Part shown: positions 25,126 to 34,046 of the stretch, one piece after another | Numbering within the stretch: the stretch's first letter is position 1 | Layout of the letters: the number at the start of each line of letters is the position of its first letter | Assembly: GCA_020637855.1 (NCBI GenBank) | Contig: JACKJR010000003.1 | Coordinates: 124,001 to 188,000 of the forward strand | Origin: Rhodobiaceae bacterium | Lineage (GTDB): Bacteria; Pseudomonadota; Alphaproteobacteria; Rhizobiales; Tepidamorphaceae | Reading direction: 5' to 3' | Length of the DNA stretch: 64,000 bases | Translations under genes and position numbers: made by a program | The notes under the pieces: model-generated | Seen by the model: only the letters and a program-made list of their open reading frames with translations | The model's database searches: none | Told to the model about the DNA's origin: nothing

Positions 25126-26595
25126 TCAGAGCGGAATGCTCTGGGCATGCCGGAACAGGTTGCTGGAATCGTATTTGCGCTTGATTTCGCGCAGCCGCGG
25201 CAGATTCCCGCCCCAATAGGCTTCCGCCCAATTCTCCAGATCGGCTTCGGGATAGTTTACATAGACGCCACCGGTTGCGTGGGGTGCCAGAGCCTTCATG
25301 ACGGCGGGCATTGCAAAGCGGGCGGGTTCAAGCCCGGTCGCGTCGAGCGCGACATTGTTACAATGAACGATGGCTGTCGCGGCGCGGTGCGGAAAGGCGG
25401 TTGCGGCCTTGTCCACATTGCCGGTCGCGCCGCCAATGCCTTCGAAGTTTACCGAGAGCGCGCGGGGTGGATGGGAGACGAGCGCGTAGAGAAGATCCGC
25501 TATTCCCGACAGCGGCACGGGCTCGGCAATGATCTGCGAACGGCTGGCAAGATACAGCGGGGTGACGTAATGCGGGTGCCCGTAGAGACGCTGCATGATG
25601 TCCGCCGCAGGCGCTTGCGTCAGCCACTGGTCCCGTACCGGGTTGCCGGGACCGAACAGCTTTTCGATGTGCTTTTTCGTCACCGATGCGCTTTCAAGCG
25701 ACTGGCCGGTCAGTTTCAGCAGCACATCGCCGCCGCCATAGCGCATCACCAGCAGGTGCAGGGTCATGCTGCGAGGCAATTGCTGCAACCAGTGTTGCCA
25801 ATCATGCAGAATGCGCGCGCCGTCCACGGCCGGAACGGCGACCGGGGCATCCACATAGGTTAGGCTCGGTGCGGAGGTGGTACGGTAGGTCAGCGCGGTT
25901 ACCGCACCAAAGCTGCCGCCTCCGCCGCCGCGCAGAGCCCAGAACAGTTCGGGATCGTTTTTTGCACTTACATGGCGCAATGCACCGCTCGCATCGACCA
26001 GTTCAAGGCTTTCCAGCTGGTCGCAAAGCATTCCTGTCAGGCGCGAGAAGTGACCGATGCCGCCTCCAAGCGTGATGCCGGCGGCGCCGACGGAACCGAA
26101 CGTGCCACCGCCGAGAATGCGCCCTGCCTTTGCCAGTGCGATCGAGATCGCGCCATTGCGCGCGCCTGCGCCAACGGTGACCTGTTTGCCGTCGCCGGGA
26201 ATTTTGATCGTGTTAAGGGGGCTTGTGTCGATAACCAGGTCTTCGTGCTGCGAATGGCCTGCAAAATCGTGTCCTGTGGAGCGAATGGCAAAACCTTTGC
26301 CGGTCTCCGCGGCCCATTTGACGGCGTTGCCAACGCCCTGTGCCGAATGGCACAGCGCGCGCAAGCGCGGCACCACGAAAGTTTCGGCGCTGTAGCCTTC
26401 GAAATCAGGCCCGTTACGCGGGTCCGAGGCAGTCATGAAGTTGACGCCGGGGAGTTTCGGTAACGTTTGCAGGGCATTGGCGCGGCCAACGAATGGCAAC
26501 GGCAGCGTGCTCACGGCGGCTGCGGTCTTGAGGACTTCGCGGCGTGAATACGGAAAGCTTCCGTTACGTTCATTCATGTTGTGAATATCATTCAT
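25126..26595 (-). CDS. Tat-exported FAD-linked oxidase (berberine-bridge type)
   Basis: This is a 489-residue secreted flavoprotein. The N terminus has a twin-arginine signal (SRREVLK then a hydrophobic stretch ending near VGRANA). The FAD-binding PCMH domain has the histidine of RSTGHDFAGHS, which in this family carries the covalent flavin; the Cys that makes a second bond in bicovalent members is replaced by Phe in GGTFGSVGAAG. The C-terminal BBE segment is YVNYPEADLENW and KRKYDSSNLF. It probably oxidises a sugar or alcohol with O2 in the periplasm. The start is ATG 26595 or 26577, neither with a clear ribosome site. Its gene is divergent from the barrel-protein pair. Confidence 0.88.
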   Translation of the reverse strand: MNDIHNMNERNGSFPYSRREVLKTAAAVSTLPLPFVGRANALQTLPKLPGVNFMTASDPRNGPDFEGYSAETFVVPRLRALCHSAQGVGNAVKWAAETGKGFAIRSTGHDFAGHSQHEDLVIDTSPLNTIKIPGDGKQVTVGAGARNGAISIALAKAGRILGGGTFGSVGAAGITLGGGIGHFSRLTGMLCDQLESLELVDASGALRHVSAKNDPELFWALRGGGGGSFGAVTALTYRTTSAPSLTYVDAPVAVPAVDGARILHDWQHWLQQLPRSMTLHLLVMRYGGGDVLLKLTGQSLESASVTKKHIEKLFGPGNPVRDQWLTQAPAADIMQRLYGHPHYVTPLYLASRSQIIAEPVPLSGIADLLYALVSHPPRALSVNFEGIGGATGNVDKAATAFPHRAATAIVHCNNVALDATGLEPARFAMPAVMKALAPHATGGVYVNYPEADLENWAEAYWGGNLPRLREIKRKYDSSNLFRHAQSIPL

Positions 26596-26696
26596 TCATA
26601 TCATCTATACTATTGAAAAATAAAGAAAAACTTCTTGAATGACAAATATTGATCCTGTTTGATGCCGGCAATAAGAACGGGACATGGGGCGTTTTG

Positions 26697-28091
26697 ATGT
26701 TTATTCTGGCAAGGCTCGCGCGTGCGGGCCGGATTTGCGTTGTTGCATCTGCGATCGGCATTGCTGGTGCAGCATTTACGGGATCGGACGCTAATGCGAC
26801 CGGCAGTTTTCCTTCGCAGACCTGTGCGTCCCTGACTTCTTCACCGCTTTCGCCAAGCGGCAATGAGCAATTCAATATCGCGCTGGTCGACGGCGATGTG
26901 CTGATGTTCGGTGCCGGGCAGATCGAGTATGCTCCGCCAGCGTCATCGACCGTCTCCGTGACCGGTCCGCTGAACATCACCATAACGTCCGGCAATGCCG
27001 GGACCTGGACGGTTTTCCGGAATACCGTCGCGACCGTTTCCTGTGGCGCGGTGATGACGCCGTCGACAACCGAATCCGACAATCTCGATGCCCAGCAGGA
27101 TGCACTGTCCTCGCTGCTGATGCTGCATCACGCCAACACCATGCGCATTGGCGTCGAGGAGAACGTCAACGGTGCTGTCGGCAGCGGTACGGCAACGGCC
27201 AATTACGCCGACCAGCATGGCTTCTATTATTCCTCGCGCAATGCCGACCGCGCAGACCGCGCGAAGGTGCAGGGCATGCTCGGCTATCTCGATGGCGATG
27301 ATGCCAGCGGTATCGGCGATCCGATGTGGAATGTCTGGATCAAGGGCCGCTACAGCTACTATGACGGCGACGGCAACGCCTTCGACGGCTATGTCGCCGA
27401 CATCTTCGGCGGCATCGACTACAAGCTGTCGTCCAGCGTTGTCGTTGGCGCGCTGACGGGCTACGGGCGCACCGATTTCGACACGATCACCTCCGGTACG
27501 GCAGGCGGTTTCGAGGCCGACGGGTTCACCATCGGCGGCTATGCCGGTATCGGCTTCGGCGGCGGCGTGACGCTCAACGCCATGCTCGCCTATACCGGGT
27601 CGCAATATGACAACAGGTCCGGCACGACCACCGGCAGTTTCGACGCCGACCGGGTCACCGTGGCGGCAAGCCTGCGCGGACGTCACGAGATGGCGAACGG
27701 CTGGACGCTCGTGCCGGTGCTCGATTTCCTGCTCGCCAGCGAGAGCCAGGACGCCTACACGGATTCAGCCGCCGTCGCGCATGCTTCACAGACCGTCACG
27801 GCCGGCCGCGTCAGCGCAGGCCCCAGGATACTGTTCCCGGAAATGCCGACCTCCAGCGGCTATTACCGGTTCTGGGCGGGGGCGATGGGCGAGTATGATT
27901 TCTCCAATACGTCGCCCGTGCCATCGTCCGGTCTTCCCGACCTCGGGGATGTCGGCTCGCTCAGGGTTTCCGGCGGGCTCGACAGCCGGATCGGGGAGGG
28001 CACACTGTCCCTTCGCGCTGATATCTTCGGCATAGGTTCGGGCGAATTCACCGCTTATGGCGGCACGCTCGGATACGAGCTGCCGTTCTAG
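26697..28091 (+). CDS. Outer-membrane beta-barrel (autotransporter-like) protein, paralogue 1
   Basis: This is a 464-residue exported protein. Signal peptide is about 1-35; a region of about 100 residues (36-135) holds two cysteines (Cys43, Cys116) and Ser/Thr-rich strands; then an autotransporter-type barrel runs to the end. The barrel opens with SSLLMLHHANTMR and closes with GYELPF, the terminal Phe needed for outer-membrane insertion. Alternating aromatic and Gly-rich strands are clear throughout. ATG 26697 gives the signal peptide directly. A shorter paralogue follows at 28286. The extra N-terminal part could be a small passenger; its function is unknown. Confidence 0.82.
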   Translation: MFILARLARAGRICVVASAIGIAGAAFTGSDANATGSFPSQTCASLTSSPLSPSGNEQFNIALVDGDVLMFGAGQIEYAPPASSTVSVTGPLNITITSGNAGTWTVFRNTVATVSCGAVMTPSTTESDNLDAQQDALSSLLMLHHANTMRIGVEENVNGAVGSGTATANYADQHGFYYSSRNADRADRAKVQGMLGYLDGDDASGIGDPMWNVWIKGRYSYYDGDGNAFDGYVADIFGGIDYKLSSSVVVGALTGYGRTDFDTITSGTAGGFEADGFTIGGYAGIGFGGGVTLNAMLAYTGSQYDNRSGTTTGSFDADRVTVAASLRGRHEMANGWTLVPVLDFLLASESQDAYTDSAAVAHASQTVTAGRVSAGPRILFPEMPTSSGYYRFWAGAMGEYDFSNTSPVPSSGLPDLGDVGSLRVSGGLDSRIGEGTLSLRADIFGIGSGEFTAYGGTLGYELPF

Positions 28092-28285
28092 GGGCGTGCC
28101 GAGTTCAGGGCATAAACAGAGAATGCGGCACTTGGGTTCATGCTGGAAATCAAGCCGGCGTTTTCCGTGACCTATTTGCCACGAGTGTCTGTAATTACCT
28201 GATATTGCAGTGAAAAGCTTCCGCAAGGTGACCCTGCTCCCTATTGTGTTCTCAAAACACGGTTAGGGTAACGGGGCGTAATTAC

Positions 28286-29410
28286 ATGATCGGTCAATTC
28301 GTTCGTCAGCGCGCACGCGCAGGGTTGGTTCTCAGTGTTGCTGCGGGGCTTGGGATTTCCACCGCATTGGTGGCTCCGGCCAGCGCGATACCCGCGCCCT
28401 CGACAAGCACCGGAGATCAGCAATCATCGCTGTCATCTCTCATTCTGCTTCATCACGCCAACACCAAACGCATGGGTGTCGAGGATGATACCGCGACCGA
28501 TAGCGGCGGGAGCAGCACGGCCAACTACGTTTCGGAAAACGGGTTTCGTTATTCCTTCAGCGATGCCGACAAGGCGACGGAAAATGCGTTCAGGCATCTG
28601 AACGCCTATATCGATAATGGGGGCGGTCTGCTCGGCGGGGAGAGCAGTTGGGAAGCCTGGATCAAGGGACGCTACAGCCATTACGACGGGGATAACGATA
28701 CGTTCGACGGCCATATCGCCGACCTGTTCGGCGGTATCGGAATGCGCGTATCGCCCACAGTCGTGGTCGGTGTTCTCGCCGGCTACAACGATACCGGTTT
28801 CGATACGCTGGCCAACGCCGTAACCGGCGCGCTCGAGGCGACGGGCTTTTCCGTTGGTATCTACACCGGCATCAAGCTGGGCGGCGGCTACGAGCTGGAC
28901 GCATCGGTGTCCTACACCGGGTCAGACTACGATGTGCGTTCCGGCACCACGACCGGAAGTTTCGATGCGGACCGGATCACCATTGCCGCGCATTTGCGCG
29001 GGCGCCATCAGATGGGTGACTGGACGATCGTGCCGACGATCGATTTCCTGTGGGCGAGCGAGGACCAGGATGCCTATACGGATTCCGCTCTCGTGTCGCA
29101 CCCCTCGCTGAGGGTCGAGGCAGGGCGCATCAGCATCGGACCGAAGGTTCTTCTCCCGGCAATGGACGCATCCAATGGCGACCACCAGTACTGGGTGTCT
29201 GCCATGGGCGAGTATGAATTCTCCGACGGGTCGCCATCGCCTGCATCCGGCCTGCCGGACTTGAGCGACATCGCTTACCTGCGACTGGCGGGCGGTCTCG
29301 ACAGCCGGATCGGGGAGGGCATCCTGACCGTGCGCGGCGATATCTTCGGCATAGGATCGGGTGAATACATCGCCTATGGCGGAACTGTCGGATACGAAAT
29401 CCCGTTCTGA
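28286..29410 (+). CDS. Outer-membrane beta-barrel (autotransporter-like) protein, paralogue 2
   Basis: This is a 374-residue exported protein with signal peptide about 1-34 and almost nothing between it and the barrel, which opens with SSLILLHHANTKR and ends GYEIPF. Long stretches are near-identical to paralogue 1, for example RSGTTTGSFDADR and GGLDSRIGEG. It is a tandem duplicate that lacks the roughly 100-residue N-terminal region of its neighbour, so it is essentially a barrel alone. ATG 28286 is chosen for the signal peptide and GGGG about 10 bases upstream. The 194-base gap between the two genes has room for its own promoter. Confidence 0.82.
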   Translation: MIGQFVRQRARAGLVLSVAAGLGISTALVAPASAIPAPSTSTGDQQSSLSSLILLHHANTKRMGVEDDTATDSGGSSTANYVSENGFRYSFSDADKATENAFRHLNAYIDNGGGLLGGESSWEAWIKGRYSHYDGDNDTFDGHIADLFGGIGMRVSPTVVVGVLAGYNDTGFDTLANAVTGALEATGFSVGIYTGIKLGGGYELDASVSYTGSDYDVRSGTTTGSFDADRITIAAHLRGRHQMGDWTIVPTIDFLWASEDQDAYTDSALVSHPSLRVEAGRISIGPKVLLPAMDASNGDHQYWVSAMGEYEFSDGSPSPASGLPDLSDIAYLRLAGGLDSRIGEGILTVRGDIFGIGSGEYIAYGGTVGYEIPF

Positions 29411-29534
29411 TCTTCTCCGATCTGACCCGTTTCCTGTCGTCACGGGTGTGGCACGTCAGCGCGAAACCGGCTAACCCTTGCTGAAAAGATGCGCCCGCGC
29501 GTTTGCGCGCAGGCACCAGCAGGGAGCGTTCCAT

Positions 29535-31142
29535 ATGCCGCGACTGACGAGCACCATCCAAACGGAATCGGAAGATTTCTCCGCCAATGCGGCGGCGATG
29601 GCAAAGCTTGTCGGCGACTTGCAGGAAAAACGTGCGGAAGCTGCTGCGGGCGGATCGGAAAAGGCGCGCGAACGCCATGTGAAGCGCGGCAAGCTGTTGC
29701 CGCGCGAGCGGGTGATGCGGCTGCTCGATCCGGGCTCTCCGTTTCTCGAGATCGCGCCACTGGCGGCGCTCGGGCTTTATTCCGGCGATATCCATGCCGC
29801 CGGCATGATTGCCGGTATCGGGCGGGTTTCGGGACGTGAGTGCATGGTTGTCGCCAATGATGCGACCATCAAGGGCGGCACATACTACCCGATGACGGTG
29901 AAGAAGCATCTGCGGGCGCAGGAGATCGCCCGCGAGAACCGGCTGCCATGCATCTATCTGGTGGATTCAGGCGGTGCCAACCTGCCGCATCAGACCGAGG
30001 TGTTCCCCGACCGCGATCACTTCGGCCGCATCTTCTACAATCAGGCGACCATGTCCGCTGAACGCATCCCGCAGATCGCGGTGGTGATGGGCTCATGCAC
30101 GGCGGGAGGCGCCTATGTGCCGGCCATGAGCGACGAGACCGTCATCGTGCGCCGGCAGGGCACCATCTTCCTTGGCGGGCCGCCGCTGGTGAAGGCTGCG
30201 ACCGGCGAGGAGGTCACCGCGGAAGACCTCGGCGGTGCCGACGTTCATGCGCGCCAGTCCGGCGTGGCCGACCATTATGCGCTGGACGATGAGCATGCGC
30301 TCGACACCGCCCGGCGTATCGTTGCCAATCTCAACGCCACCGGCACCAGCGATGTGACGATCACCGAGCCGGTCGAGCCTGTTTACGACCCGGCCGAACT
30401 CGATGGCGTCGTGCCAGCCTCGCTGACCGTGCCCTATGACATCCGCGAGGTGATCGCACGTATCGTCGACGGGTCGGTGTTCGACGAGTTCAAGGCGCTC
30501 TATGGCGAGACGCTGATCACCGGCTTTGCCCGCGTCGCCGGCATGCCGGTCGGTATCATCGCCAATAACGGAATCTTGTATTCGCAGTCCGCGCTGAAGG
30601 GTGCGCATTTCATCGAGCTGTGCTGCCAGCGCAAGATCCCGCTCTTGTTCCTGCAGAACATCACCGGCTTCATGGTCGGGCGAGACTACGAGGCCGGCGG
30701 CATCGCCAAGGACGGCGCCAAGCTGGTTACAGCCGTTGCCTCGGCCAGGGTGCCTAAGATCACCGTCATCGTCGGCGGGTCCTATGGCGCGGGCAATTAC
30801 GGCATGTGCGGGCGGGGCTATCAGCCGCGCTTCCTGTTCATGTGGCCGAACGCGCGCATCTCGGTGATGGGGGGCGAACAGGCGGCAAGCGTGCTCGCAA
30901 CCGTCAAGCGCGACAATATCGAGGCCGATGGTGGGGCATGGAGCGCTGACGAGGAAGAAGCCTTCAAGGCGCCGATCCGGGCGAAATACGAGGAGGAGGG
31001 CCACCCGTATTACGCAACCGCCCGGCTTTGGGATGATGGCATCATCGCACCGTCGGAAACCCGCCGCGTTCTGGCGCTGGCCTTCGCCGCGACGCTCAAC
31101 GCGCCGATCCCCGAAACGCCGTTCGGCGTGTTCAGGATGTAG
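29535..31142 (+). CDS. mccB: Methylcrotonyl-CoA carboxylase beta subunit
   Basis: MccB transfers CO2 from carboxybiotin to 3-methylcrotonyl-CoA, the step after Ivd in leucine degradation. The 535 residues and motifs fit MCC rather than PCC: KLLPRERVMRLLDPGSPFLE, DATIKGGTYYPMTVKKHLRAQ, VDSGGANLPHQ, MGSCTAGGAYVPAMSDE, ITGFMVGRDYEAGGIAKDGAK and GNYGMCGRGYQPRFLF. ATG 29535 has AGGGAG 8 bases upstream. In many relatives ivd, mccB and mccA are adjacent; here mccB stands between the barrel genes and the sulfide module. Confidence 0.95.
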   Translation: MPRLTSTIQTESEDFSANAAAMAKLVGDLQEKRAEAAAGGSEKARERHVKRGKLLPRERVMRLLDPGSPFLEIAPLAALGLYSGDIHAAGMIAGIGRVSGRECMVVANDATIKGGTYYPMTVKKHLRAQEIARENRLPCIYLVDSGGANLPHQTEVFPDRDHFGRIFYNQATMSAERIPQIAVVMGSCTAGGAYVPAMSDETVIVRRQGTIFLGGPPLVKAATGEEVTAEDLGGADVHARQSGVADHYALDDEHALDTARRIVANLNATGTSDVTITEPVEPVYDPAELDGVVPASLTVPYDIREVIARIVDGSVFDEFKALYGETLITGFARVAGMPVGIIANNGILYSQSALKGAHFIELCCQRKIPLLFLQNITGFMVGRDYEAGGIAKDGAKLVTAVASARVPKITVIVGGSYGAGNYGMCGRGYQPRFLFMWPNARISVMGGEQAASVLATVKRDNIEADGGAWSADEEEAFKAPIRAKYEEEGHPYYATARLWDDGIIAPSETRRVLALAFAATLNAPIPETPFGVFRM

Positions 31143-31163
31143 GCACTAGTGCCTTTTCTTTTT
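31141..31163 (+). terminator. Weak candidate terminator after mccB
   Basis: The perfect palindrome GGCACTAGTGCC (31142-31153) begins in the mccB stop codon and can form a short hairpin with an A-T closing pair, followed by TTTTCTTTTT. The stem is only about 5 bp, so termination may be inefficient. Confidence 0.45.
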
Positions 31164-31210
31164 GGTTTTGTCTGAGAAGCATGTCGCCTCAGATTTAGCT
31201 CTGGAATTGC

Positions 31211-32008
31211 TTAGACAACTCCAACCGCCTTCGCCGCAACATAAGCCGCGACGATGAAGATCACGGCGGCGAAGAGCTTTTGCAGCGTGTCGCGGCCCGT
31301 GGCGAGCTTGCGTGAGGCCATGCCGCCAAGGATGCCGCCAGCGATTCCCCCTAGAAGGAATAGACCCGCGACCGGCCAGTCGATCAGGCCGGAGACAGCG
31401 TAATTCGCCGCAGTGGTGAAGCCGAAGGCGGCGACGCCGACGAGGGAGGAGGCGACCGCGTTTATCATCGGCATGCCGGTCGCAAGGATCAGCCCCGGCA
31501 CGATCAGGAAGCCGCCGCCGATGCCGAAGAAGCCGGCCAGCACGCCGGTGGCCAAACCGATGCCGCCCAAGCGGGGTAGCAGATGCCTGGCGCTTTCACG
31601 GGTCAGGTGGACGTTTTCGTCGCCTGCGTCCTTGCGCGGGCGCAGCATGGCGATGCCGGTTGCCACCATGACGATGGCGAACAGGCCGATGAGTTTCTCG
31701 CCGTCCACCATTTTGCCAAGCGTCGAGCCAGCAAACGCCCCGATGACGCCTGCCAGCGCGAAGACGCTGGCGCAGCGCCACTTGACCTTGCCTGCACGCG
31801 CATGGCCCCAGAGGTTGGCTGTCGCATTTGCGGCAACCGCCAGCGCGCTGGTGCCGATGGCCGCATGCGCTGGCGTCACGCCGACAAGGTAGGCGAGCAG
31901 GGGCACGGCGAGGATCGATCCGCCGCCGCCGATCAGGCCGAGCGAGAAGCCGACAAGACTGCCGGAGATGACAGACAGGGCTTGCGATGCAAGGTTGAGA
32001 TCGACCAT
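31211..32008 (-). CDS. TauE/SafE-family permease of the sulfide module
   Basis: This is a 265-residue permease with about eight helices and paired glycine-rich motifs GFSLGLIGGGGSILAVPLL and GVLAGFFGIGGGFLIVPGL, the family signature. It is the last gene of a bigR-rhodanese-tauE run on the minus strand. In the BigR operons of Agrobacterium and Xylella a permease of this family is thought to export sulfite formed from persulfide oxidation, and the context here supports the same role. Direct evidence for the substrate is lacking. Confidence 0.9.
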   Translation of the reverse strand: MVDLNLASQALSVISGSLVGFSLGLIGGGGSILAVPLLAYLVGVTPAHAAIGTSALAVAANATANLWGHARAGKVKWRCASVFALAGVIGAFAGSTLGKMVDGEKLIGLFAIVMVATGIAMLRPRKDAGDENVHLTRESARHLLPRLGGIGLATGVLAGFFGIGGGFLIVPGLILATGMPMINAVASSLVGVAAFGFTTAANYAVSGLIDWPVAGLFLLGGIAGGILGGMASRKLATGRDTLQKLFAAVIFIVAAYVAAKAVGVV

Positions 32009-32073
32009 GGCTTCACCGTTCCGGCAAGGTGCGCTTGCCGGTCAAAGTGTCGGGGTTCGTCGCATGTTGCCGT

Positions 32074-32625
32074 TCAGGCTTTCAGGGGCGAAGCGGGCGG
32101 TGTTTCGTTCGCGGGCCGGTTCCACGGCATCAGGGCAAGCAGCCGTGCCATGCCGCAGAAGCCCGTGACGCCGGCAAAGGTCAGGCCCGCACCGACGAAG
32201 CCGGACAACGCGTAGAAGCCGGGATGGACCAGCCAGCCAAGCAGGGCGCCGAGCAACACCAGCGAGCCTGCCGCGATCTGGACCTGCCGCATGATCTCGA
32301 TCGGTTTCTTGCGGTCGATGACGGTGGCGAAGCCCGCTGCCTTCCAGGCCATCATGCCACCGTCGAGGATGTAGACCTCGTCGGCATCGACAGGGCGCAG
32401 GTGATCGACGGCAGCCTGCGTGCGACCGCCGGAACGGCAATGGAAAATGACTGTCTTCGCCTCTCCGGTGTGGGGCAGGCCGGAGGAGATGCGCGACAAC
32501 GGGATCAGCTTTGCGCCGGGAATATGCTCGCGCGCGTGTTCGTCGGGTTCGCGGATGTCGACGAGAAGCGCGCCGGCGTCAACCAGCTTCTTTGCGTCTG
32601 CGGGGGTAATGTTAACCGGGGTCAT
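32074..32625 (-). CDS. Rhodanese with DUF2892 membrane tail
   Basis: This is a 183-residue fusion. Residues about 5-105 are a rhodanese domain with active-site loop HCRSGGRT (Cys63) and VDIREPDEH; residues about 112-170 form a DUF2892 segment with two membrane helices (AAGSLVLLGALLGWLV and GFVGAGLTFAGVTGFCGMARLL). The membrane tail would hold the sulfurtransferase near the adjacent TauE-type permease. It lies 24 bases after the bigR gene, so co-transcription and BigR control are likely. Confidence 0.92.
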   Translation of the reverse strand: MTPVNITPADAKKLVDAGALLVDIREPDEHAREHIPGAKLIPLSRISSGLPHTGEAKTVIFHCRSGGRTQAAVDHLRPVDADEVYILDGGMMAWKAAGFATVIDRKKPIEIMRQVQIAAGSLVLLGALLGWLVHPGFYALSGFVGAGLTFAGVTGFCGMARLLALMPWNRPANETPPASPLKA

Positions 32626-32649
32626 GGTCGTTTTACCTTAGTTGCGCGC

Positions 32650-32994
32650 TCAGTCGGCGCAGAAAACATCGTGCAGGTGTGCGAGCATCTTCTTCGCGCG
32701 CTCATCGGCAATGCGGTAGTAGATGGTCAGTCCGTCGCGCCGGTAGGCGACGAGGCCCTCGGCGCGCATGCGGGCGAGATGTTGCGACAGGGCGGACTGG
32801 GAAAGGCCGACGCGTTCGGCAAGCGGGCCGACGGACATGTCACCATGCTCGGCCAGCGCGCACAGCACCATCAGACGGCGTTCGTTGGCCAGCAGTTTGA
32901 GAAACTCCGCCGCATTGGCCGCACGCGCCTCGAGGGTCGCGTTCGGCCCGGATGCGGTGAAAGATCCGGAAGGCTTCAAGCCTGTGTGTGTCAT
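32650..32994 (-). CDS. bigR: ArsR-family persulfide-responsive repressor, BigR type
   Basis: This is a 114-residue winged-helix repressor. The recognition region is GLSQSALSQHLARMRAEGLV and the wing RRDGLTIYYRIAD. Cys45 (in MVLCALAEH) and Cys112 (in DVFCAD) match the two cysteines that in BigR and SqrR form a disulfide or polysulfide bridge on exposure to persulfide, releasing DNA. ATG 32994 is chosen because the frame upstream runs into the promoter region. It is divergent from blh, the classic target, and heads the rhodanese-tauE operon. Confidence 0.9.
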   Translation of the reverse strand: MTHTGLKPSGSFTASGPNATLEARAANAAEFLKLLANERRLMVLCALAEHGDMSVGPLAERVGLSQSALSQHLARMRAEGLVAYRRDGLTIYYRIADERAKKMLAHLHDVFCAD

Positions 32995-33019
32995 TGTGTC
33001 AGAGCCTCGGGCTAGGGCG

Positions 33020-33048
33020 TTGACTAATTTAGTTGTCACTCATATATG
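33020..33048 (+). promoter_or_regulatory. blh promoter with embedded BigR-like operator
   Basis: TTGACT (33020-33025), 17 bases and TATATG (33043-33048) form a good sigma-70 promoter. Lying in it is the perfect palindrome ACTAA-T-TTAGT (33023-33033) overlapping the -35 box, where a bound repressor would block polymerase. BigR boxes are AT-rich palindromes at this place in related operons; assignment to this BigR is inference. Confidence 0.65.
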
Positions 33049-33100
33049 CGATGTCGAATGTGATTTCAAGCGACCTGAGCGGGTCGCGCAGGAGGTATCC

Positions 33101-33982
33101 ATGTCTGATCCGAAAGTCCGGGCATTCTTCGATGAGCCGACCAATACGGTGAGCTATCTCGTCTGGGATCCGCAGACGATGAAGGGGGCGGTGATCGATC
33201 CGGTTCTCGATTTCGATCTGCCCTCCGGCGAGGTTTCGATTGTTTCGGTTGAAGCTATCCTTGCCGCTGCGAAAGAGGAAGGCGTGACCATCGAACTGGC
33301 GCTTGAGACCCATGCCCATGCCGATCACCTGTCGGGCGCGCCCTACATCAAGGCGAAGACCGGGGCGAAGATCGGCATCGGCGCGCATATCAAGGATGTG
33401 CAGAAGATTTTCAGACCCGTCTTCAACGATACGGAGCTGAAGACCGACGGCAGCGATTTCGACCTGCTGCTCGAGGACGGTTCGAGCTTTTCCATCGGTA
33501 ATCTGAATGTCGAGGTGCTGCATACGCCGGGGCATACGCCGGCCTGCGTCAGCTACAAGATCGGCAGTGTCGTCTTCGTCGGCGATACGCTTTTCATGCC
33601 TGATTTCGGCACCGCGCGGGCGGATTTCCCCGGCGGCGACGCGCGTACGCTGTTCCGCTCGATCCAGAAAATCCTGGCGTTGCCGGCGGAGACGAAGCTC
33701 TACATGTGCCACGACTACAAGGCGCCGGGCCGCGATACCTATGCCTGGGAAACCACGGTTGGCGAGCAGCGCGAAAGAAGCGTGCACATCAAGGAAGGCA
33801 TCAGCGAGGACGCGTTCGTGAAGATGCGCGAGACCCGTGACGCCACGCTCGCGGTGCCGCGCCTGCTGCTGCCCTCGATCCAGACCAACATCCGCGCGGG
33901 CCGCTTTCCGGAAGCGGAAGCCAATGGAGTCCACTACCTGAAGATTCCGGTGAAGCCTGCCGGCAATGTACAACTGATCTGA
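33101..33982 (+). CDS. blh: Persulfide dioxygenase, ETHE1-like beta-lactamase-fold hydrolase Blh
   Basis: This is a 293-residue metallo-beta-lactamase-fold protein. THAHADH (70-76) is the metal motif, followed by HTPGHTP, FVGDTLF and the C-terminal ETKLYMCHDYKAPGR. ETHE1-type enzymes hold mononuclear iron and oxidise glutathione persulfide to sulfite. ATG 33101 has a near-perfect AGGAGG 5 bases upstream. It is divergent from bigR and is expected to be induced by sulfide. Unlike Xylella Blh it is not fused to a rhodanese domain; a rhodanese is encoded in the divergent operon. Confidence 0.93.
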   Translation: MSDPKVRAFFDEPTNTVSYLVWDPQTMKGAVIDPVLDFDLPSGEVSIVSVEAILAAAKEEGVTIELALETHAHADHLSGAPYIKAKTGAKIGIGAHIKDVQKIFRPVFNDTELKTDGSDFDLLLEDGSSFSIGNLNVEVLHTPGHTPACVSYKIGSVVFVGDTLFMPDFGTARADFPGGDARTLFRSIQKILALPAETKLYMCHDYKAPGRDTYAWETTVGEQRERSVHIKEGISEDAFVKMRETRDATLAVPRLLLPSIQTNIRAGRFPEAEANGVHYLKIPVKPAGNVQLI

Positions 33983-34046
33983 AACGTCGTTTTGCCTGTC
34001 ACCAGACTGCTAGGCGTGCCTGAAAACGCGTGCTAAGCAGCTTCAC

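Noticed and set aside
28200..28285. Short GTGTT/AACAC pair before the second barrel gene as an operator
   Set aside because: Five-base arms in a short AT-rich stretch are expected by chance.
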